A stretch of 64,000 bases of DNA from assembly GCF_014851765.1 (NCBI RefSeq), contig NZ_JACVAI010000004.1:248001-312000 (forward strand), read 5' to 3'. The position numbers and the translations under genes were made by a program. Every line of letters starts with the position of its first letter. Position 1 is the first letter of the stretch. The stretch is from Pseudomonas sp. PDM04. GTDB taxonomy: Bacteria; Pseudomonadota; Gammaproteobacteria; Pseudomonadales; Pseudomonadaceae. This document shows positions 16,951-24,543 of this stretch, piece by piece. The notes beneath the pieces were generated by a model. It was not told the DNA's origin and made no database searches. It saw only the letters and a program-made list of their open reading frames with translations.

Positions 16951-17496
16951 ATGAACCCAGGCCTGTCCGATCCACCCGCGCTGTCACGGCGCGGCCTGCT
17001 GCAATTGAGTGTCGGGGCCACGGCGTTCCTGGCCACGGCCGGGCTGGGCGCGAGCCTGAGCGGCTGTTCTTCGGGCCTTTCGGCCAACGGTTTTGCGATA
17101 TTGCGCAGCGCCGACCTGTTGTTCCTGCGGGCGCTGATCCCGGTGATGCTCGAAGGTGGCGTGGCCGCCGAGCAAATGCCGCAAGCACTCGAAGGCACCC
17201 TGAAAACCCTGGATACCGGCCTGGCCCACCTGTCGCCGGAAATGCTCAAGCTGACCCGTCAATTGTTCGATGTGCTGGCCATGGCCGTGACCCGCGGGCC
17301 CTTGACCGGCATCTGGGGCAGTTGGGAGAACGCCAGCCCCGAGCAGATGCGGCACTTTCTCCGACGCTGGGAAAACAGCTCGTTGACCCTGTTGCGCATG
17401 GGGCACAGCTCATTGCAGCAGATGGTGATGATGGCGTGGTACAGCCGTCGGGAGTCGTGGGCGCATTGCGGGTACCCCGGGCCGCCGGTGGTCTGA
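16951..17496 (+). CDS. laoB: LaoB-like small exported protein with Tat signal and lipobox
   Basis: The 181-residue protein begins with a twin-arginine signal: SRRGLLQ at residues 12-18, then a hydrophobic stretch. It also has a lipobox-like LSGC with Cys at 39, suggesting Tat export and possible lipidation. The rest is a small helical domain of the type found as the third subunit of membrane GMC dehydrogenases. It lies between laoC and laoA, as LaoB does in P. aeruginosa. It probably helps fold, export or anchor LaoA; its exact role is unknown. Confidence 0.78.
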   Translation: MNPGLSDPPALSRRGLLQLSVGATAFLATAGLGASLSGCSSGLSANGFAILRSADLLFLRALIPVMLEGGVAAEQMPQALEGTLKTLDTGLAHLSPEMLKLTRQLFDVLAMAVTRGPLTGIWGSWENASPEQMRHFLRRWENSSLTLLRMGHSSLQQMVMMAWYSRRESWAHCGYPGPPVV

Positions 17497-17512
17497 TCGA
17501 CCGAGTCGACTC

Positions 17513-17588
17513 CATCGCGAGCAGGCTCGCTCCCACAAGGGTCTGAGGCGGCCTTGCAACCCCTGTGGGAGCGAGCCTGCTGGCGATA
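17513..17588. repeat. REP pair (REPIN), inward-GTGGG type
   Basis: Inverted REP halves at 17513-17537 and 17564-17588 are about 26 bases apart, with the CCCAC and GTGGG ends facing inward. The pair lies inside the laoCBA operon, between laoB and laoA, where its hairpins could change mRNA stability or the ratio of the two products. Confidence 0.9.
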
Positions 17589-17639
17589 GCGATTCCAGGA
17601 ACGACACAGCTCTTAACCATAAAAACAAGAGAACCCAAG

Positions 17640-19235
17640 ATGCCCGTACCCGACCCGTTCCGCGAAGGCATGGCCCGTGGCTGGAAAACCCGCAACGGCG
17701 CGCAACTGAACGAAGACCTGCACCTGGAGGCCGACGTGGCCATCATCGGCAGCGGCGCGGGCGGCGGCACCACGGCGGAGATACTCAGCGCCGCCGGCTA
17801 CAAGGTGTTGCTGATCGAAGAAGGCCCGCTCAAGACCAGCAGCGATTTCAAGTTGCTCGAAGACCAGGCCTACACCAGCCTCTATCAGGAAGGCATAGGC
17901 CGCATGAGCAAGGACGGTGCCATCACCATCCTGCAAGGCCGTGCGGTGGGCGGCTCGACCCTGATCAACTGGACGTCGAGCTTTCGCACCCCGGACCCGA
18001 CACTCGAACACTGGGCCCGGGAACACGACGTCCGGGGCCACAGCCCGGCCGACATGGCGCCCTGGTTCGAGGCCATGGAACAGCGCCTCGGCGTCGCGCC
18101 CTGGCGGGTTCCGCCCAACGCCAACAACGACGTGATCCGCAAGGGCTGCGAGCAACTGGGGTACGCCTGGCACGTCATCCCGCGCAATGTGCGCGGTTGC
18201 TGGAACCTTGGTTATTGCGGCATGGGCTGCGCGGTCAATGCCAAGCAGTCGATGCTGGTGACGACGATTCCGGCGACCCTGGACAAGGGTGGCGAACTGC
18301 TCTACCTGGCCCGCGCTGAAAAACTGCTGATCAAGGACGATCAGGTCACCGGCCTGCAATGCGTGGCGATGGACGAGCGCAGCGTGGCGCCCACGGGCAC
18401 GACCATCACGGTCAAGGCCAGGCATTACGTGCTGGCCGGAGGCGGGATCAACAGCCCCGCGCTGCTGTTGCGGTCCGACGCGCCAGACCCGCACAAGCGG
18501 CTGGGCAAACGCACGTTCCTGCACCTGGTGAACATGTCCGCCGGGTTGTTCGACGAGGTGATCAACCCGTTCTACGGCGCGCCACAGTCAATCTACTCCG
18601 ACCATTTCCAATGGCGGGACGGCACCACCGGCAGGATGGCCTACAAACTCGAGGTGCCGCCCCTGCATCCGGCCCTGGCCGCCACCCTGCTCGGCGGCTT
18701 CGGCCAGGACAATGCGCAACGCATGGAACAACTGCCCCATACCCATGCCATGCTGGCGTTGCTGCGCGACGGTTTTCACCCGGACAGCCCCGGCGGCAGC
18801 GTCGAGCTGCGCGGCGACAACACGCCCGTGCTCGACTACCAGGTATCGCCCTACGCCTGGGATGGGGTGCGCCGAGCCTTCCACAGCATGGCGCAGATCC
18901 AGTTCGCCGGTGGCGCCCGGGCCGTGATGCCGATGCACGCCGATGCCCGCTATGTGAACACCCTGGCCGAAGCCCGCACGCTGATCGACGGCCTGAGCCT
19001 CGAGTTGTATCGCACACGCCTGGGCAGCGCCCATGTGATGGGCGGTTGCGCCATGGGCGAAGACCCGAAAAAGGCGGTCACCGACAGCCTTGGCCGGCAT
19101 CATCAACTCCGTAACCTGTCCGTTCACGATGGCTCGCTGTTCCCCACCAGCATTGGCGCAAACCCGCAATTATCAGTCTACGGACTGACCGCGCAACTGG
19201 CGACGGACCTTGCCGAACGTTTGAAAACGCCCTGA
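17640..19235 (+). CDS. laoA: GMC family alcohol dehydrogenase, long-chain alcohol oxidation (LaoA-like)
   Basis: The 531-residue flavoprotein has the FAD dinucleotide motif AIIGSGAGGGTTAEIL (about 38), GRAVGGSTLINWTSSFR (about 100), a cysteine cluster CX5CX3C (CWNLGYCGMGC, about 188-198) and the C-terminal GMC signature VHDGSLFPTSIGANPQLSVYG (split between about 500 and 520). By analogy with LaoA it oxidises long-chain alcohols to aldehydes for LaoC. I chose the ATG at 17640 with AAGAGA upstream; an in-frame start at 17565 would translate part of the REP element. The protein lacks a signal of its own, so LaoB may guide it. Confidence 0.85.
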   Translation: MPVPDPFREGMARGWKTRNGAQLNEDLHLEADVAIIGSGAGGGTTAEILSAAGYKVLLIEEGPLKTSSDFKLLEDQAYTSLYQEGIGRMSKDGAITILQGRAVGGSTLINWTSSFRTPDPTLEHWAREHDVRGHSPADMAPWFEAMEQRLGVAPWRVPPNANNDVIRKGCEQLGYAWHVIPRNVRGCWNLGYCGMGCAVNAKQSMLVTTIPATLDKGGELLYLARAEKLLIKDDQVTGLQCVAMDERSVAPTGTTITVKARHYVLAGGGINSPALLLRSDAPDPHKRLGKRTFLHLVNMSAGLFDEVINPFYGAPQSIYSDHFQWRDGTTGRMAYKLEVPPLHPALAATLLGGFGQDNAQRMEQLPHTHAMLALLRDGFHPDSPGGSVELRGDNTPVLDYQVSPYAWDGVRRAFHSMAQIQFAGGARAVMPMHADARYVNTLAEARTLIDGLSLELYRTRLGSAHVMGGCAMGEDPKKAVTDSLGRHHQLRNLSVHDGSLFPTSIGANPQLSVYGLTAQLATDLAERLKTP

Positions 19236-19350
19236 AAAGAGTGATTATTGCGATGGTCTATAGTGCTTTCTTACCGATCAGGCGACTTGGCCGACCGGGA
19301 CGGCTGCGATACCATCCGACTCCCCAACGGACTCCCGCCAGGACGACGCG

Positions 19351-19830
19351 ATGAACCGAGTGTTGTACCCAGGTACCTTCGACCCTATTACCAAGGGCCA
19401 TGGCGATCTGGTCGAGCGTGCCTCGCGCCTGTTCGATCATGTGATCATCGCCGTTGCCGCCAGCCCGAAGAAGAACCCGTTGTTTCCCCTGGAACAGCGT
19501 GTGGAGCTGGCCCGCGAGGTCACTAAACATCTGCCGAACGTGGAAGTGGTCGGCTTTTCGACACTGCTCGCACATTTCGCCAAAGAAAAGAACGCCAATG
19601 TGTTCCTGCGTGGCTTGCGCGCGGTATCGGACTTCGAATACGAATTCCAGCTGGCCAACATGAACCGTCAGTTGGCGCCGGATGTGGAAAGCCTGTTTCT
19701 CACCCCGTCCGAACGTTATTCGTTCATTTCCTCGACGCTGGTCCGTGAAATCGCAGCCCTGGGCGGCGATATCACCAAGTTCGTCCACCCTGCCGTGGCC
19801 GATGCCCTGACCGAGCGCTTCAAGAAATAA
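19351..19830 (+). CDS. coaD: Phosphopantetheine adenylyltransferase
   Basis: CoaD adenylates 4'-phosphopantetheine in the fourth step of coenzyme A synthesis. The 159-residue protein has the nucleotidyltransferase motif GTFDPITKGHGD (about 8-19) and the late ISSTLVREIA motif (about 127-136). Length is exactly that of the family. It stands alone in its own transcript, between laoA and the ferredoxin gene. Confidence 0.97.
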   Translation: MNRVLYPGTFDPITKGHGDLVERASRLFDHVIIAVAASPKKNPLFPLEQRVELAREVTKHLPNVEVVGFSTLLAHFAKEKNANVFLRGLRAVSDFEYEFQLANMNRQLAPDVESLFLTPSERYSFISSTLVREIAALGGDITKFVHPAVADALTERFKK

Positions 19831-19834
19831 CCCT

Positions 19835-19860
19835 GCTGGAGCCAGCCTGCTGGCTCCAGC
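19835..19860 (+). terminator. Hairpin after coaD
   Basis: A perfect 11-bp inverted repeat (GCTGGAGCCAG / CTGGCTCCAGC) with a 4-base loop starts 4 bases after the coaD stop. No T-run follows, so it may be an mRNA-end hairpin or a weak terminator, not a classical one. Confidence 0.55.
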
Positions 19861-19930
19861 AGCGCCAATGCGGCACAATTACGCCCATTGGTTTATTGCG
19901 CCATGGTTGTCCGCCCCGGCTGGAGTTAGC

Positions 19931-20182
19931 ATGTCCCTGATCATCACCGACGATTGCATCAATTGCGACGTCTGCGAACCCGAGTGCCCGAACGCGGCGA
20001 TTTCCCAAGGCGAAGAGATCTACGTGATCGACCCGAACCTGTGCACTCAATGTGTCGGCCACTACGACGAACCCCAGTGTCAGCAGGTCTGCCCGGTGGA
20101 CTGCATCCCGCTGGACGAGGCGCATCCGGAAACTGAAGAGCAGTTGATGGAGAAGTACCGCAAGATCACCGGGAAGGCGTGA
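19931..20182 (+). CDS. 2[4Fe-4S] ferredoxin (YfhL/Allochromatium type)
   Basis: The 83-residue ferredoxin has two cluster motifs, CINCDVCEPECPN at 9-21 and CTQC with an eight-residue loop before CQQVCPVDC (about 37-57), the pattern of Allochromatium-type ferredoxins. It carries electrons at low potential in the cytoplasm. I chose the ATG at 19931, because the 21 extra codons of the longer frame fit no ferredoxin. The P. aeruginosa relative, also next to coaD, is called fdx1. Confidence 0.93.
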   Translation: MSLIITDDCINCDVCEPECPNAAISQGEEIYVIDPNLCTQCVGHYDEPQCQQVCPVDCIPLDEAHPETEEQLMEKYRKITGKA

Positions 20183-20207
20183 GTCTTTTACCGTCTGTGG
20201 CCCCCTA

Positions 20208-20271
20208 ATCGCGAGCAGGCTCGTTCCCACGGGAAGTGCACTTCAACGGTGGGAGCGAACCTGCTCGCGAT
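20208..20271. repeat. REP pair (REPIN), inward-GTGGG type, short spacer
   Basis: Inverted REP halves at 20208-20231 and 20249-20271 are separated by only about 17 bases, between the ferredoxin gene and the convergent small membrane protein gene. Confidence 0.88.
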
Positions 20272-20291
20272 CGGGCAAAAAAATGTCTGAT

Positions 20292-20615
20292 TCACTCCCG
20301 CTGCTCGAACCCCTCCCCGATACACCCCAGGCACCGCACGAACGCCGCTTTGCCCGGATCGACCACCAGCGCCTGCCCCGCATCGCCAACATTGCCGCCA
20401 AGCGCGGTAAACGGCAGGGACACCACGAACGCCCCCGCACCGATCACCGTGGCCACGACCAGCAAGGGACGGGCGATCAGCAGGTCGCCGAGCATGGCGT
20501 ACGCCGGGGGATTCTGAATGGTGTAGCGCGGGTCGCCGCTGCCGGTGTTGGACGCCAGCACCGGCGTACCGACGCTCAGCAGCACAACAACGGCAAGGGT
20601 TCGAAACAGGTTCAT
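20292..20615 (-). CDS. Small exported/membrane protein of unknown function
   Basis: The 107-residue protein has a signal peptide (LAVVVLLSVGTPVLA, about 7-21), a central hydrophobic segment (about 46-70), and a C-terminal part with two cysteines (CLGCIGEG, about 94-101). I do not recognise a characterised family. Relatives are common next to mutM in pseudomonads and are sometimes loosely labelled as transporters, which this length does not support. It is 54 bases downstream of mutM in the same direction. Confidence 0.65.
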   Translation of the reverse strand: MNLFRTLAVVVLLSVGTPVLASNTGSGDPRYTIQNPPAYAMLGDLLIARPLLVVATVIGAGAFVVSLPFTALGGNVGDAGQALVVDPGKAAFVRCLGCIGEGFEQRE

Positions 20616-20669
20616 GGCACGGTCCTTCGACTTGGCAGTGGGAACACTGACTATAGACCGTAGGGCGTT

Positions 20670-21482
20670 TCAGCTCTGGCAACGCGGGCAAAACACGCTG
20701 GCGCGCTGCCCGAGCTTGACCTCTCGCAACGCCGTCCCGCAGACCTTGCACGCCTCGCCACCACGGCCATAGACGAACAATTCCTGCTGGAAATAACCGG
20801 GCTGGCCATCGCCGCCGATGAAATCGCGCAGCGTGGTGCCGCCCCGCTCGATGGCGGCCGCCAGAATGCGTTTGATCTCGATGGCCAGCTTGAGGTAACG
20901 CGCCCGGGATATGCTTTTCGCCTCGCGCCGCGGGTCGATACCGGCCGCGAACAACGCTTCCGTGGCGTAGATATTGCCGACGCCCACCACCACCGCGTTG
21001 TCCATGATGAACGGCTTGACCGCCATCGAACGCCCCCGGGACTGCTGGAACAGGCGCTCGCCGTCGAACAGGTCGGTCAGCGGCTCCGGCCCCAGGCGAA
21101 TCAGCAACTCGTGGTTGAGCGGATCCAGGCTCCAGAGCATTGCACCAAACCGGCGCGGGTCCGTGTAGCGCAGGGCCAGGCCCGACTCCAGTTCGATATC
21201 CACATGCTCGTGCCTGGCGGCCGGCATACCGATTTCCACCAGGCGCAAATTGCCCGACATGCCCAGATGGCTGATCAGCGTGCCCACTTCGGCATTGATC
21301 AACAGGTATTTGGCGCGCCGCTCGACCAGCACGATGCGCTGGCCGGATAGCCGCACATCGAGGTCTTCGGGGATCGGCCAGCGCAGGCGCCGGTCACGCA
21401 CGATCACCCGACTGACGCGTTGGCCCTCCAGGTGGGGCGCGATCCCGCGACGGGTGGTTTCGACTTCCGGCAGTTCAGGCAT
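20670..21482 (-). CDS. mutM: Formamidopyrimidine-DNA glycosylase
   Basis: MutM removes 8-oxoguanine and ring-opened purines from DNA and nicks the abasic site. The 270-residue protein starts MPELPEVETTRRGI, which supplies the catalytic Pro2 and Glu3 after Met removal. The middle has the helix-two-turn-helix GVGNIYATEALFAAGIDP. The end is a CxxC-16-CxxC zinc finger (CKVCG to CPRCQ). All key residues are present. The HDOD gene lies 29 bases upstream in the same direction. Confidence 0.97.
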   Translation of the reverse strand: MPELPEVETTRRGIAPHLEGQRVSRVIVRDRRLRWPIPEDLDVRLSGQRIVLVERRAKYLLINAEVGTLISHLGMSGNLRLVEIGMPAARHEHVDIELESGLALRYTDPRRFGAMLWSLDPLNHELLIRLGPEPLTDLFDGERLFQQSRGRSMAVKPFIMDNAVVVGVGNIYATEALFAAGIDPRREAKSISRARYLKLAIEIKRILAAAIERGGTTLRDFIGGDGQPGYFQQELFVYGRGGEACKVCGTALREVKLGQRASVFCPRCQS

Positions 21483-21511
21483 GGTGCTCTCGGATCAGGC
21501 GCCCACGGTAC

Positions 21512-22381
21512 TCAGTGGTGAGTGCCCAGGTCGCGAATCGTTTGTTTGAGGGTTTCGAAGTCGTAGTCCGACAGCCCCACGTAGTCGAGCACCAACGGCG
21601 CGATGCAGTTCCATTCGTGGTCCTCGGTCTGGTTGCCCAGCACCCGGTAGGACGCACAAATGTGTTCGGCCATCTTCAGGATCGCCAGCAGGTTTTTCAG
21701 CTGGCTGTTGCGTGAAGATTCATCGCGGAAGATCGCCAGCGCATTGTGGTGATTGGCAATCGCGGTGCTCACGTGCTCCGGCAGGCGCCAGGATTTGGCC
21801 GTGTAGTAACCGACCACCGCGTGGTTGGTGTTGAACACCCGGTTCTCGGTGTCCACCACCCGGCATTCTACGCTCGCGCTGGCGTAGGCCTCTTCCAGCA
21901 CCGTCATGTAGTTCGGAAAGCGCTGCAGCATCAGCGGCACGCCGCAGTCGTGGAACAGGCCCAGCGCGTAGGCTTCATCACCGGCCTCGACGCCAATGCG
22001 CTTGGCCAGGGTCAGGCAGGTCATCGCCACGTCCTGCGCGGTGTCCCAGAAACGGTTCAGGGTGACGATGGTGTCATCGTTCATTTCACCCTTGATCGAC
22101 TGCGCGTTGATCAGGTTGATGATCGACCGGCTGCCCAGCAGGTTCACCGCACGCTGAATCGAGGCGATCTTGTTGCTCAGGCCGTAATACGGCGAGTTGA
22201 CGATTTTCAGCAGGGAGCCGGAGAGCCCCGGGTCCTGGGAAATCAGCTTGGCGATCACCTCGAGGTCCGGATCGGGCATGTACTGCTCCATCTGCAGATC
22301 CACCATGATCTGCGGCTGGGCGGGCACGCTGATGCCTTGCAGGGACTGTTGGATCTGTTCGGAAGTCAGTTCTTGGGACAT
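21512..22381 (-). CDS. HDOD domain protein
   Basis: The 289-residue protein is one HDOD domain (about 15-220), with LISQDPGLSGSLLKIVNSPYYGL at about 47 and ALGLFHDCGVPLML at about 140, plus a short tail. HDOD proteins are related to HD phosphohydrolases but often act in signalling without a proven enzyme activity. The conserved HD pair of true hydrolases is only partly kept (FHDCG). It precedes mutM on the same strand; a functional link is not known. Confidence 0.85.
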   Translation of the reverse strand: MSQELTSEQIQQSLQGISVPAQPQIMVDLQMEQYMPDPDLEVIAKLISQDPGLSGSLLKIVNSPYYGLSNKIASIQRAVNLLGSRSIINLINAQSIKGEMNDDTIVTLNRFWDTAQDVAMTCLTLAKRIGVEAGDEAYALGLFHDCGVPLMLQRFPNYMTVLEEAYASASVECRVVDTENRVFNTNHAVVGYYTAKSWRLPEHVSTAIANHHNALAIFRDESSRNSQLKNLLAILKMAEHICASYRVLGNQTEDHEWNCIAPLVLDYVGLSDYDFETLKQTIRDLGTHH

Positions 22382-22534
22382 AAGTACACACTCTTGGGCA
22401 GGCGCTGATTCTAGCTTCTAAATGTTGGATCCGACATATCAAATCTCAAGCCAATGCCCTCGCCACATGTCCAGCGCCGAACCTGCAAGGGCCTCGACAC
22501 GGTATACTCCCGCTCTTTTTTCCGGAGCGACGAC

Positions 22535-23731
22535 ATGTCCCTGCCTAGCCTGCGCCTCAAAGCCAACGCCGATCGTCGCCTGCGAAACGGTCATCTGTGG
22601 GTCTACAGCAACGAAATCGATGTAGCCGCAACGCCTTTGCACGGTTTCAAGGCCGGCGACCAGGCGATCCTCGAAGCCGCCGGCGGCAAGCCGCTGGGCA
22701 TCGTCGCCATGAGCCCGAACAACCTGATCTGCGCCCGCTTGCTGTCGCGCGACATCAAGCTGCCGCTGGACAAATCGCTGCTGGTGCATCGCCTGAACGT
22801 GGCCCTGTCCCTGCGCGAGCGCCTGTTCGACAAGCCGTTCTATCGCCTGGTCTACGGCGACTCGGACCTGCTGCCCGGCCTGGTGGTCGACCGTTTCGGC
22901 GACATCCTGGTGGTGCAGATCGCTTCGGCGACCATGGAAGCGCATAAGGATGACGTGATCGCGGCGCTGACCCAGGTGCTCAAGCCCAGCGGCATCCTGT
23001 TCAAGAACGACTCGGCAGCCCGTGATGCCGAAGGCCTGGAGCGCTACGTCGACACTGTGTTCGGCGTGGTGCCGGAGTGGGTGGCGCTGGAAGAGAACGG
23101 CGTAAGATTCGAAGCGCCGGTCATTCAGGGCCAGAAAACCGGCTGGTTCTACGACCACCGCATGAACCGCGCCCGCCTGGCCCCTTACGCCAAAGGCAAA
23201 CGCGTCCTCGACCTGTACAGCTACATTGGCGGCTGGGGCGTGCAGGCCGCAGCGTTCGGCGCCAGTGAAGTGTTCTGCGTCGACGCCTCGGCCTTCGCCC
23301 TCGACGGCGTCGAGCGCAACGCCGCGCTGAACGGCTTCGCCGAAAAAATGACCTGCATCGAAGGCGACGTCTTCGAAGCCCTGAAGGAATTGAAGGCCAG
23401 CGAAGAGCGTTTCGACGTGATCGTCGCCGACCCGCCCGCGTTCATCAAACGCAAGAAAGACATGAAAAACGGCGAAGGCGCCTACCGCCGCCTGAACGAG
23501 CAAGCCATGCGCCTGCTGACCAAGGACGGCATCCTGGTCAGCGCATCGTGCTCGATGCACCTGCCCGAAGACGACCTGCAGAACATCCTGCTCACCAGCG
23601 CCCGCCACCTGGACCGCAACATCCAGATGCTCGAACGCGGCGGCCAGGGCCCGGACCACCCGGTACACCCGGCGATTGCCGAGACGCGCTATATCAAGAG
23701 CATTACTTGCCGGTTGTTGCCCAATAGCTAA
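22535..23731 (+). CDS. rlmI: 23S rRNA (cytosine(1962)-C(5))-methyltransferase
   Basis: RlmI methylates C1962 of 23S rRNA. The 398-residue protein has an N-terminal PUA domain (RLRNGHLWVYSNEID), the SAM-binding motif RVLDLYSYIGGWGVQAAAFGA (split about 222-242), and the DPPAFIK motif with the catalytic segment SCSMHL near 345-350. I chose the ATG at 22535, with GGAG 9 bases upstream; earlier in-frame codons lack a family match. It is the last core gene before the AT-rich island. Confidence 0.93.
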   Translation: MSLPSLRLKANADRRLRNGHLWVYSNEIDVAATPLHGFKAGDQAILEAAGGKPLGIVAMSPNNLICARLLSRDIKLPLDKSLLVHRLNVALSLRERLFDKPFYRLVYGDSDLLPGLVVDRFGDILVVQIASATMEAHKDDVIAALTQVLKPSGILFKNDSAARDAEGLERYVDTVFGVVPEWVALEENGVRFEAPVIQGQKTGWFYDHRMNRARLAPYAKGKRVLDLYSYIGGWGVQAAAFGASEVFCVDASAFALDGVERNAALNGFAEKMTCIEGDVFEALKELKASEERFDVIVADPPAFIKRKKDMKNGEGAYRRLNEQAMRLLTKDGILVSASCSMHLPEDDLQNILLTSARHLDRNIQMLERGGQGPDHPVHPAIAETRYIKSITCRLLPNS

Positions 23732-23741
23732 TTCTATCGCT

Positions 23742-23766
23742 AATGGCGGGGGCATTCCCCGCCATT
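23742..23766 (+). terminator. First hairpin after rlmI
   Basis: A perfect 10-bp stem (AATGGCGGGG / CCCCGCCATT) lies 11 bases after the rlmI stop, followed by a short T-containing tail. It is a probable terminator. Confidence 0.7.
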
Positions 23767-23812
23767 TCTTGAATTAACAAATAATCCGCTTACCTACACC
23801 AAACTCCTGAAG

Positions 23813-23842
23813 AGTCGTGGGAAATTTCCTCGACGACTTTTT
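23813..23842 (+). terminator. Second hairpin with T-run before the AT-rich island
   Basis: AGTCGT and ACGACT flank an inner GGAAATTTCC palindrome, and TTTTTA follows at once. This looks like a second intrinsic terminator. With the first hairpin it would insulate the island from rlmI. Confidence 0.6.
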
Positions 23843-23843
23843 A

Positions 23844-24004
23844 TTGACTATACGAATCTGCAAATAAAAATAATCCGTAAGACGCGCCCCACAAAAAAAC
23901 TGGAAATATCCGACTTGATATTTAATGGATAAAATATCGATCAGGAACTACGATTTATTCGTCACAACAAGTGACGCTCGACATCAATGAAAAGGAGCTT
24001 CAAA
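23844..24004 (+). promoter_or_regulatory. AT-rich leader of the peptide gene, candidate promoter region
   Basis: This stretch is far more AT-rich than the rest of the window. A TTGACT hexamer at 23844-23849 is followed at a suitable distance by A/T-rich sequence, and TAAAAT occurs at 23930-23935 after a TGG, but no single pair is convincing. AAGGAG at 23992-23997 is a strong ribosome binding site for the peptide gene. Confidence 0.4.
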
Positions 24005-24076
24005 ATGAAATCAATCTCTCTGGAAGTAAACTGCATCGCCAACCTGGCTTTTTTGGTCGCCCCAAAAAATTGCTAA
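24005..24076 (+). CDS. 23-residue peptide, candidate precursor peptide or leader peptide
   Basis: A 23-codon ORF starts 7 bases after a strong AAGGAG. The peptide begins MKSISLEVNC and ends in APKNC, with cysteines at residues 10 and 23 (the last residue) and asparagines at 9, 13 and 22. It is followed by a stem-loop and then by a SagB-N-terminal-like protein and an exporter. That arrangement fits a short precursor of a ribosomally made, modified peptide (RiPP). A regulatory leader peptide for the exporter is the main alternative. I recognise no named family; it is not PqqA, because the conserved Glu and Tyr of PqqA are absent. Confidence 0.6.
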   Translation: MKSISLEVNCIANLAFLVAPKNC

Positions 24077-24086
24077 GTAAATGAGT

Positions 24087-24118
24087 CGCTGGGGAGTGCC
24101 GGCTACCCAGCGTCTTTT
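24087..24118 (+). terminator. Stem-loop with T-run after the peptide gene (attenuator-like)
   Basis: A 7-bp perfect stem (CGCTGGG / CCCAGCG) with a 12-base loop is followed by TCTTTT. It sits 10 bases after the peptide stop and 27 bases before the next ATG. It could act as a partial terminator that raises peptide output over the downstream genes, or as an attenuator. Confidence 0.6.
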
Positions 24119-24144
24119 GATCGAGCATCCAGAGAATTACCCAC

Positions 24145-24543
24145 ATGAATATCTACCCCTACCTATTCATGCTTCCGCGCGCGCCCAATCTTATTATTTG
24201 GGACTACAAAAACCACAATCAATTTGAATTAAATAAAACGTATGCAACCAGATTCATAGAACTGATAAACGAGCCAACGCTATTCGACGATTCAAAGACA
24301 ATAGACCTCGAGCTGCTAAATGCCGGGATTTTGACAAGTACACCGCATCAGACACCCAAATGGGGCTGGGACGACTTATCGAAAATATTTCATATAGGCA
24401 CTAAAAACATACCATTCAATAACATTCCTCAAAATGTCAGTGAGTGGGCTGTACAGTATCTTTCACATTGCACCGACGTGCTATCTTCACCCACCCCGCC
24501 AAATGCCAATCCTGAATACGAAAACTGTGAACCTATTCGCTAA
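24145..24543 (+). CDS. SagB-type dehydrogenase N-terminal-like protein, lacking the nitroreductase domain
   Basis: The 132-residue protein is AT-rich and uses codons rare in the neighbours (ATA, AGA, TTA). The PRAPNLIIWDYKNHNQFEL segment (about 12-30), DLELLNAGIL (about 54) and WGWDDLSKIFHIGTK (about 73-87) resemble the N-terminal region of SagB-type dehydrogenases, which oxidise azolines in modified peptides. The flavin-binding nitroreductase domain that should follow is absent: the frame stops at CEPIR. It may be a truncated remnant or a natural stand-alone recognition domain. The family call is by eye and tentative. Confidence 0.5.
   Translation: MNIYPYLFMLPRAPNLIIWDYKNHNQFELNKTYATRFIELINEPTLFDDSKTIDLELLNAGILTSTPHQTPKWGWDDLSKIFHIGTKNIPFNNIPQNVSEWAVQYLSHCTDVLSSPTPPNANPEYENCEPIR

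Noticed and set aside
24005..24076. Peptide gene as pqqA
   Set aside because: The length matches PqqA, but the conserved Glu-x3-Tyr pattern is missing and no pqqB-E genes are nearby.
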